From: Nematostella vectensis
Taxonomy: Eukaryota > Cnidaria > Anthozoa > Actiniaria > Edwardsiidae
Assembly: GCF_932526225.1 (NCBI RefSeq)
Contig: NC_064040.1
Span: 14,236,856 to 14,300,855, forward strand
Length of the DNA stretch: 64,000 nucleotides
Reading direction: 5' to 3'
Shown: positions 55,211-64,000 of the stretch, piece by piece
Layout of the letters: each line of letters starts with the position of its first letter
How positions within the stretch are numbered: the stretch's first letter is position 1
Program-made: the position numbers and the translations under genes
The notes under the pieces: model-generated
The model's database searches: none
The model's input: the letters and a program-made list of their open reading frames with translations, nothing else
Told to the model about the DNA's origin: nothing

Positions 55211-55604
55211 TCTACTTGGAGAATCTACTCAGGGGATCTGTAAGCCCTTGTTTTTATAATGTAAATATTATATTTTCCATATTTTATAGGTTAAATAATT
55301 AATCTTATGTTATTTAATTTTTTTTTTAAGCAAAATCGTTTTGGAAAACAATCACTGACCAGGAGTGACACAAAGATGTTGACTATTTTTAGGAAGCCAA
55401 ACTTTTTGTCTCACCAACTCCCCCTTCTTCTGCAAAATACATGTCATTGATGACAAGACTACGAGATACGGTCTTCTAGGAACTGTAAGAAATCAAGCTC
55501 AACTTGCCCCTCCAGATGACACAGACCGACATCACATCACGAAAACTCGAATCCATGGGTTACCAATATTTTTTTTCAAAATTTTTCTTGTATGCCACTT
55601 TTTC

Positions 55605-55745
55605 TTAGGTATAGGGCTCCGCTCCACTATGAGCAGCAACAGGACAGGTTTACATACTTCTACCCAAAGGGTAAGATACACTACTAGATGATGAAGTCAT
55701 CACCATTGCCCTTAGACATCTGATTCTACTCGACTACCTTTGAAT
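55605..55745 (+). pseudogene. Short degenerate coding phrase
   Basis: YRAPLHYEQQQDRFTYFYPKG follows an acceptor-like TTTTTCTTAG and is continued in another frame by LLDDEVITIALRHL. The family was not recognised; it may be part of a dead transposon. Confidence 0.4.
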
Positions 55746-57277
55746 ATTGTGTTATACAATCTATATTGCTACAGTATATTTGTGTACTAGATAAAGTCAA
55801 TATAATAATATATTAAATGTATAACATATAGAATAATATAACTATTACTTTACTAAATACTGTATATAAAATATCATCTATTTTGTATTTGTCACTTCTT
55901 AATAAATTGATTGAAAAATCCCTTTGTCCCTTGTTTTCTTTTTCTTTTTTCTATCCAGAAAAGAGTTTTTCGTGTGTTTGATGTACACTAGTGTCATCAA
56001 GTTTGAAGTGATAAATGTAACAACAGTAAAGTGTGCATGCATCAGCTCAAATGAGAAAAAATCAAGATGATGGCGATTAATCACAATATTGGCAGTTTTA
56101 TTGGAAGGGAAAGCATCTTAAACTATGTATAACCAAAGCTTCTCAAGGTACAGGATTTATTGTTTATTGAAACTTTTCGATTGACTCAAATGCAAAGTGC
56201 ATTATTTTATTGTGGATAGTTGAAGTTTTAAAAGAAACTTTGGAATAATCAGGTTGCCTTATTATTTCTGTTTTTCATTTAATTCTACAATTTTTTTTTT
56301 GGGTCACACATATGTTTACTGCCACAATGAAATGCTTGATTTGAGGAATTAAATGTTTACAACAAAAAGTAATAGACATGTAGGTCCTTCCAATGAGAGT
56401 TATATTATATTCCCTTTGACGTTGATACCTGTCCATAACAACAAATTCTATAAATTCTTAACAATCAAAGTTACAGACAATTAATTGATGTATACACTAC
56501 ATATAATATAACATTTATAGACCATATGTACACAAATAGATAGCTGGTTTCATCACCAGATAAGTTTGTTTCTGTACTGACAGTTACTTAGTGTTCAACG
56601 AACTCTTTATTGTTGCATTGTTATGCTGTTATAATATTGGGTTACCTGTGCGAGCACCTGCAAGGATGTTTAACATTACCTGTACTGAGTTCAACATTTT
56701 AGTAGAAAAACTTGATAAACACTGGTTACAAAAGCATGCACATCAAGAATAGCGCACATATTAAGTGTATTCTATTGGCTTGCTGTTGAAAACTTGTCAG
56801 TCCACATTATTACTAAATTATTTCCCTTGTTTATAACAATATTGTAGCTCTGTTCTCTATAAATACTACTACTAATTTGATTTGTTTATTTGATTGTGCA
56901 ACCATGCAAGTCTGAGGCCATGCATTTTCGACAGCGGCTTGAAAAAGAGGTTTCAGGCATCCAGTTTAGTATTTCTCTCCAATTTTATAACAATAAAATC
57001 CCCTGGTACTCAGTAGAATTTCATAGTGAAGTTTTATTTCATTGTCATATAAAATCCAACCAGTATATATGCATTTAGTCTGAAGAAACTCAAAATGTTT
57101 ACATAAATTATTTAGGCGTAATACTATTGCAATAAAATATGTCACAAGAATTGGCTAACAAAAAAATACGCGCGAAAACGACTAAATTTCAAATTTTCAA
57201 AGTTTATGAAACATCAACACAACAATAATAATAAAACAGTTACACATCTTATTTACACTCAGCTCATCATCTTTTAC
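55746..57277. other. AT-rich region
   Basis: No gene supported; it may contain introns of the minus-strand exons at 57278-57552. Confidence 0.4.
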
Positions 57278-57552
57278 CTCAGATGATAACAGGTCGCTGT
57301 CGGAGTCGGCAGAACTCTTACTCGTCTGGGGTGTTGGGTTGTTATTAGAAGCCTCTTTAATTTGACGTTGGCTCTTTGCTAAGGAAATCAGTTCCTAAAG
57401 AGTCGCAAGTTTAGATCATTTAGAAGCGCAACCAATGGATAAAAATAACAACAAAGAAAATACCTCTTCTAGGTCTTCTGAACTATCATAATATTTGCTC
57501 TCTGAGACAAAGACGGCGCGTTCGTGCCTACTCTTTCGGTAGCCATCGCTGG
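57278..57552 (-). CDS. Two exons of an unidentified Ser/Asp/Glu-rich protein
   Basis: Upstream exon 57552-57464 (5' border uncertain) reads SDGYRKSRHERAVFVSESKY then YDSSEDLEE and ends in phase 0 at GAG before GTATTT. The next exon, 57394-57278, is exactly 39 codons, phase 0 at both ends, with acceptor CTCTTTAG and donor GAG before GTAAAA; it reads ELISLAKSQRQIKEAS and then an acidic serine stretch (SKSSADSDSDLLSSE). An in-frame TAA at 57559 and the lack of an ATG mean the start is in another exon. The composition suggests a phosphorylated nuclear protein. I do not recognise the family. Confidence 0.5.
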
Positions 57553-60071
57553 CTCTTTACCCAACATGGAACCACATGGTACCTTCCAGCGAGCTACAAA
57601 AAGGCCTGGTAGCAAGGCGGTTGAGGCCAGGAGGGGGCAAAGAGGCAAAGCTATATTCCTACACAGGGTACCCAGATCAAAGTGTTAATAAAAGTTGTAA
57701 AAGAAATGCGGAGCCCGCATTTATTATTACAATAAAATTTACTGGGATACCTGTGGTAGCCCAGTCATAAAAATGCAACTGTTTTTTTTTCGTCGCCCCG
57801 AGATATCTGCAATGTTGCGCAATGCCCAGGAAGCCCATGCGTCACTGTTAGTACATTCTGACAGAGAAGCCTCTTTAAACTTCTGGGAAGGCTTGCGAAA
57901 GTGTCTGGCTTATGAACTTGTAGCTTTTGTTTTCTTTAACAAGCTCTCGATCTGGGAAAGATCCCCTTGTATTTACTCCATCGCTCTTCTCTAACTAGCA
58001 GTCGAATTTAGGCGGGAATACAAAAACAGACACAAACAAATACAAACCTCCAAATAAACGCAAAGTAAACAAAAGTACCCTTTTCAGTCTTTTTAGTTGT
58101 ACTATTAAAGACGAAAAAGGGTACCGATTTTGATGTGATGTTAAATTCAGTCTAAAGTGGGAAAAAAGGTAACCCTTATGTGTTTTACTTCGCATTATAT
58201 GCTGCTAACAGAAAACGTACATGATTTCCGACTTTCTGCTTTCTACAAACCTTAGAGAAAAGGTCACCGTTTTCGTTCTTATCCGTGAAATACCGATTAT
58301 CAAAATTGTCGACATTTTATGAGCTCATTCTATATCTGAAAATAGACGGCAAACATGTCCGTATTATTCTGCAAAAGGGTACCCTTTTTTATGTTACCTT
58401 TTTAAAATGATAAATGACAGGGTAGGTTTTTTTGTGTGTCTTATTTTACTTGGTAAGTAAAAACACAGGAAAGACCCATTTTTGGACAACCGCCTTTTAT
58501 AATTTAACAAAAAAAACAGAATTGCCGGTTTGTTCCACTGATTATAGTATTTAAAAATAGGACAATCAGCCCTGTCTACTTTCATGTGGCACACCTTGAG
58601 TCCACCCCCCACCTCAAAAAATGATGTTCTTACCTTTCTTGCCTTTCTTTCTATATTTATTTATTTATTTATTTATTTTATCCAAAGTAGGCAGTAAAAT
58701 CTTTGTCACATATGTCACACAAACAAGTTGCAGACCTCAGGTATCACAGTTAACCCTGCGCGCAGGATCTAGTTTATGTAATAAATGCGGTCATAAATTT
58801 AATACATCATAAACAAAATTGTTACACAGAAAGTTTTTCTTATATTTATTGAGATAAAAGGTATTCAACAGGGGCGCTAGAGTGCAATTCCAGTTTATCT
58901 AGCGAGACCCTGGCGGTCTGTTCTGTATTTCTGTTCCTAGTTATAAGGAGGGGCTGTGGAAACCACAGGAAATCCGAAACACCCCAGGAAGGTTTCCCTA
59001 CCTACCATAGATGCCGTCATTAACATTGACTACATTTCTGTACTTTGTGTTCTATACTAGTCATTGAAAGCTGAGTTTGTCACCATAGGGCACTCATTTA
59101 GTGAAGTCAGACTAGGTAATGGACACGCTGATACTTGTAACACAAAATCAATTATACTAAATGTAATGTTTGCGTCATGGAGAGTACAACACAGGTAGCC
59201 CATAATTAGGGGGAGAAGAACATAGGTAGCCATCAATAGGGGCACACAACAACGGTAACCCATCATATTTTCACAGACTAGCTATTTTTAGATTTGGTCG
59301 CAGGTCACCAGCCTCTAAAAGAGATCGTATGTGCAAAACTGAGTTTGACATAAAGGTCAAGAATAATTAAGGCTGCTGGAAGAGTACTCGGTAAATATAT
59401 TCTAACCACCCTGCTATCATAACAACACTAGTTTATAAGATAAATACCACAAAAAATTAAGAATCACTCGTGAATAAGTGTCGTTTATTCATAGACGCCT
59501 TACAGTGCATACGCAAAGGGTCGAAATCTGCTCACATGATGAGATCTGTAAAAAACAAATGGGCCCTGCTGAAAACTGACAAGTAAATTATAATTGAAAT
59601 AAAACAATACTTATACTATTACATGGCATTCCATAATATCCCAAGGGGAATACATCCCCAAGAGCTTTACCAACAAGAAATTCTTTCACAGCCGTTGGTT
59701 AAGAAAGGTCATTTACTCATGCGTACCCGATTCTGATTGGCTCACCACCTATGAAAAGCCTGACTCAAAGGATCTACATTTGTAAATTCCTAGCGATGGA
59801 ATCTCGAGAGACGTGAAAATTTTGCATCTTAAAAGTCATTTATTTCGCGACTCAGACATTTTTCAAATATAATAAAAGGAGGAACAATTATGAATGAGTT
59901 TTGATGTCCTACGCAAAAATGAACTATAGATTTCATGTCCTTGGACGATCTCATTGTACCATCTAATGATACCATCTTATCTCAAAAATTATTTTGCGTC
60001 ACTTAAATTTCGCGATACATTTTAAGAACCGCAAAATTCGCGAAATTTCAGTGACCGAAATGATAATGAAA

Positions 60072-60102
<31 letters not shown>

Positions 60103-60321
60103 TTGACTGGATAAAGCAAATTAAAAAAAAGAGTATAAAATATTCATATTCCAAGTTACGTCCAGATGGTTTGATTTGATTTTCGGTGGACAGATAAGAA
60201 CTAGTGGTATAGAATATATATTTATCATTGATACTATTATACATATCGCTAGCAGGCTTTATATGTAACCCTCACCGCAATCATCACCGGCACCCACCCC
60301 TTTAATTAAACTGGCCTAATT
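57553..60321. other. Region without a recognisable gene
   Basis: AT-rich. It includes near-repeats of a GGTACCCTTTTT-like phrase (58075-58400), an (ATTT)n run (58655-58680) and an (ATT)n microsatellite (60076-60103). Confidence 0.5.
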
Positions 60322-63078
60322 TTAATGATAAGCATTTCCCCCGAACCACCACTGAGTGGTACTTTCCTCCGTCGCCGACCCACTGAACCCTGTACTCATT
60401 TCTCCATCAGGACAATAAGAGCCAAAGTTATTCTCATTATACTGACATCCCTGTTTTGCATTAAAAGGGCAGGTTGCAAAATACGGGTCAATGTGTAGTG
60501 GTTGTCTTAGAAATTGCCAGAAAGAAACCAGAATATCGCGCCCCTCAATACCGCGAATACTGATAAAATCTACCTTCTTACAATAATTTCTTCCTGTAAA
60601 ACTGGTCAAATCGAGGTTGGAAATCTTTCCACGGATGTAATCTCTATACGACAGGGCGCTCCCTGGTTTGTAATTGGTGGTGGCTCGGAAGTGTGTCGAG
60701 TGGTCGCGTATAGCTGTCATGCGTTGCTTTGAGAATCTAAAGTCTTCCAGATTCGGTGTCTCTTCGTTTGATGGACTGTCTAGCGTGTACCCCACTGTGC
60801 AAAAGGCGTCCTTGTGTCGATGCTTCCGTGCGAAGGATACGAGCAGTGTCCACGCCCACCCTGGTTCAGTGGAGAAGTCACAGAAGACTTCGTGCAGATG
60901 TCCCACCCCTGGAGTATGGATGAGATAAATTCCGTCTTCTGTTCTCCCTCGCTTTAGATAATCCAGGCAACTCCTGCTTTCCTGTTGATTGAAAAATGAA
61001 CAATGTGACGGGTTTTTTTCACATTTCAACACGTGACTAACGTAACCCGGGTCAGGATGAAAATAAGGAATACTTCACAAAGCTTACGGTCATGGGTGCG
61101 AGTCACAGTATGTATTCGAAGCACTGTGAATGAAGACGTTCGGGAAAGAGACACTCCATAAAAGTAAAAGGGGGTAATCGAATGTTTTACGGTATAATAT
61201 ATCATACTTGTCTCTTAAGGTGTGCTCAAAGATTTTTAGTAGTCCGAAACGCCTGAAGCTTATTTAAAGTCTGTAACTAACGCTAGTATAATCTAGTAAA
61301 ATTGCTTCGACCAATACTAATGTGTCCTCCCTTGTAGTAGGTTTTGCTGATGACCAACCAAATTGCTGACTTTGACATTGCCGACGAACCTTATTTTTAT
61401 GTCCTCTACCCGACCCCCCTCCCCCCGGGATGAAATGCGGTGAGAGATGGGACCTCAGGCTTAATCACTGTTTTGCTTCTTTGATGCAAGAGAAAATCAA
61501 ACATGTGCTATATTACCTATTACTTAATACCATGGCTTCTTTCTCCCTGTAGAGGGTAAAGGATAACTGTTACTTACCATAGCTTCCTTCTCCCTGTACA
61601 AGGTCAAGGATGACTGTAACTTACCATGGCTTAGTTCTCCCAGTAGAGGGTAAAGGATGACTGTAACTTACCATGGCTTCGTTCTCCCAGTAGAAGGTAA
61701 AAGAAGACTGTTATTTACCATGGCTTCATTCTCTCTGTAGAGGGTAAAGGATGACTGTTACTTACCATGGCTTCGTTCTGCCAGTAGAGGGTAAAGGATG
61801 ACTGTTACTTACCATGGCTTCGTTCTCCCAGTAGAGGGTAAAGGATGACTGTAACTTACCATGTTACTTACTTCGTTCTCCCTGTAGAGGGTAAAAAGAT
61901 GACTGTTACTTACCATGGCTTCGTTCTCCCAGTAGAGGGTAAAGAATGACTGTTACTTACCATGGCTTCGTTCTCCCAGTAGAGGGTAAAAGATGACTGT
62001 TACTTACCATAGCTTCGTTCTCCCTGTAGAGGGAAAAGGATGACTGTTACTTACCATGGTTTTGTTCTCCCAATAGAGGGTAAAAGATGAATGTTACTTA
62101 CCATGGCTTCATTCTCCCAGTAGAGGGTAAAAGATGACTGTTACTTACCATAGCTTCGTTCTCCCAGTAGAGGGTTAAAGATTACTGTTACTTACCATGG
62201 CTTCGTTCTCCCAGTAGAGGGTAAAAGATGACTGTTACTTACCATGGCTTCGTTCTGCCAGTAGAGGGTAAAAGATGACTGTTACTTACCATGGCTTCGT
62301 TCTCCCTGTAGAGGGAAAAGGATGACTGTGACTTACCATGGCTTCGTTCTGCCAGTAGAGGGTAAAAGATGAATGTTACTTACCATGGCTTCGTTCTCGC
62401 TGTAGAGGGTAAAAGATGACTGTTACTTACCATGGCTTCGTTCTCCCTGTAGAGGGTAAAAGATGACTGTTACTTACCATGGCTTCGTTCTCCCAGTAGA
62501 GGGTAAAGGATGACTGTTACTTACCATAGCTTCGTTCCCCCTGTAGAGGGTAAAAGATGACTGTAACTTACCATGGCTTAGTTCTCCCAGTAGAGGGTAA
62601 AAGATGACTGTTACTTACCATGGCTTCGTTCTCCCAGTAGAGGGTAAAAGATGACTGTTGCTTACCATGGCTTCGTTCTCCCTGTAGAGGGTAAAAGATG
62701 ACTAACTAACCATGGCTTAGTTCTCCCAGTAGAGGGTAAAAGATGACTGTTACTTACCATGGCTTCGTTCTCCCAGTAGAGGGTAAAAGATGACTGTTAC
62801 TTACCATGGCTTTGTTCTCCCTGTAGAGGGAAAAGGATGACTTTTACTTACCATGGCTTCGTTCTCCCTATAGAAGGTAAAGAAAGAGTTCTCCTGCAGT
62901 CTGTTTACCGCTCCATGGCTGTACCCATCGGAGGACAAGAGTTCACAAACATCTTGGCCACCTGGCACGGTTCCGTGGTTGAACGAGAGGCATCGCGAGT
63001 GACTGGTGCAGAGCATAGCGCAGTCCATGTGACACATCACGTGATGCGTGGCTATAATTGATTCGTTTAGTCGCTTAT
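60322..63078 (-). CDS. PAN/apple plus fibrinogen-like secreted protein (5' end not found)
   Basis: Two exons are clear. 63078-62852 (227 nt) is a PAN/apple domain (KRLNESIIATHHVMCHMDCA, CLSFNHG, ending FYRENEAM) with acceptor TTTAAACAG and donor GTAAGT. 60981-60322 (660 nt, phase 0) begins ESRSCLDYLKRGRTEDGIYL and continues as a fibrinogen-like domain (EVFCDFSTEPGWAWTLLVSF), ending at a stop. The two join in phase. The upstream exon that begins the PAN domain and gives the signal peptide is probably beyond 63.7 kb or outside the window. The intron between the two holds the 47-bp splice-donor array. The domain build matches the gene at 20004-26615, but there is no EGF exon. Confidence 0.8.
61517..62851. 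repeat. 47-bp minisatellite that multiplies a splice donor
   Basis: About 29 tandem copies. On the minus strand the unit reads GGGAGAACGAAGCCATG then GTAAGTAACAGTCATC and a pyrimidine-rich CCCTCTAC. It equals the last 16 nt of the PAN exon plus its donor and the start of the intron. Nearly every copy keeps GTAAGT; one gives only CATGGTTAGT (near 62711). A minority of copies have CTACAG before GGGAGAAC, which makes an acceptor; most have CTACTG. Confidence 0.95.
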
Positions 63079-63649
63079 CTGTTTAAAACAAAGAGAAAAT
63101 CGTCCATCTAAGGGTGTACTGACATTAGTATTGCTCAGTAACGACGTTGCTACGCTGGTGGCGCGCATATACATAACACGGAATTCGTCATTCCAAGCTT
63201 TCCTGAAGTAAAAGCAATAAAAATATGCGTTTCAAGTTCCCAAAAATTGACTTCAAGTTGATCTCAGCCTTTTCGGGTGATGATATTTCCAATGTTTTGT
63301 AAAAACGAAGATTTAGTCAAGCCAACCTTTTTTAAGCCAAAGTTTTCAATTTTCACTACCTGCGCGCGCTGCAAACACCGAACGCTCGCGCACGCACTGA
63401 AAATTTTATTTCAAAGTAGCGCGCGCTATATCAGAATTTCAAAATACTTTTTCAATTTTAATCATGACATGACGGATGCCGTTCTTTTAATGCATATATA
63501 CCATGAAACACTATTGGATTTTGTTTTTAAACTTCATTTAAACACAGAAACAAGAACAAGCTAAGACCCAAGACGCTAAGATTTTTAAGAAAATTATAAT
63601 TTGCTTATCGGGAAGCCGTAAAAACTTTCCCGTTAAAACTTACGGGCCC

Positions 63650-63735
63650 GGTGACATATCACGTGATGCCTGGCTATTATTGATTCGTTTAGTCGCTTAT
63701 TTGTTTAAGACAAAGAGAAAATCGTCCATTTAAAC
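63650..63735 (-). pseudogene. Duplicated fragment of the PAN exon and its upstream intron
   Basis: About 85 bp closely matching 63030-63112, including the exon start (AAGCGACTAAACGAATCA on the minus strand) and flanking intron. The acceptor has changed from AACAG to AACAA and the frame ends soon, so it is not an exon. Confidence 0.8.
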
Positions 63736-64000
63736 AGCGCCAGAAGCTGGCCAAGTAATGCCTCCACCATCAGGGCCGTAGTAGGCCGCCATATAGTGTA
63801 ATATTATCTATCGTAAACCTATGCGGTATCGTTGAAAAACGCTAACTGTGGACTACCGGAATTCGGATAACAAGCACTAAAGAGCAGACATTACAGAAAT
63901 AGAAAAATAGAAGAAAATTAGTTAGCAGAACAATAAAAACAACCAGCTTTATTAGATACAGGACAAACAACATGCAATTTTTAATGAAACTGAAATCACT
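63736..64000. other. End of window
   Basis: No gene seen. Confidence 0.4.

Overview
This is an animal nuclear window, most likely from an anthozoan cnidarian and probably a sea anemone. The evidence is spliced genes with GT/AG introns, an AT-rich background, PAN/apple-EGF-fibrinogen-like secreted proteins of a kind abundant in corals and anemones, and a dense load of CR1/L2-type LINEs, Ty3/gypsy, BEL/Pao, Harbinger, MULE and tRNA-SINE debris. The species cannot be named from the sequence alone.

Layout. 33-8875 (+) is a complete 13-exon TRMT6 gene, the non-catalytic subunit of the tRNA m1A58 methyltransferase; its introns hold two minisatellites and two foldback elements. 9420-10445 (+) is an intronless spectrin-repeat gene that looks like a fragment of beta-spectrin. 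11436-13258 (-) is a broken partial copy of the fibrinogen-like gene further right. 13512-17377 is a compact, GC-rich, intronless block of four ORFs arranged like a virus. It is followed by degenerate direct repeats, a broken small ORF and a 23-bp satellite (to 19197). 20004-26615 (-) is a six-exon secreted PAN/apple-EGF-fibrinogen-like gene whose exon phases all close.

26620-44650 is mainly transposon debris: LINE, gypsy, BEL/Pao, MULE and Harbinger relics, a 49-bp-arm hairpin, 27-bp and 121-bp tandem repeats, and one candidate signal-peptide exon. 44650-54730 is a three-level nest. An old LINE 3' end is split by a Ty3/gypsy element with 179-bp LTRs and a 5-bp target duplication, and that element is itself split in its integrase by a LINE carrying an intact 1100-aa PHD-endonuclease-reverse transcriptase ORF. 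54880-55210 is a relic of a Polinton-type DNA polymerase B. 57278-57552 (-) holds two exons of an unidentified acidic protein. 60322-63078 (-) is a second PAN plus fibrinogen-like gene; its intron contains about 29 copies of a 47-bp unit, nearly all of them carrying a copy of the gene's own splice donor.

The most interesting items are the four-ORF virus-like cassette (13.5-17.4 kb), which shows no replication, integrase or recognisable capsid gene, and the splice-donor minisatellite (61.5-62.9 kb). Exon boundaries were read by hand from splice consensus, reading phase and remembered family sequences; no alignment or database search was run.
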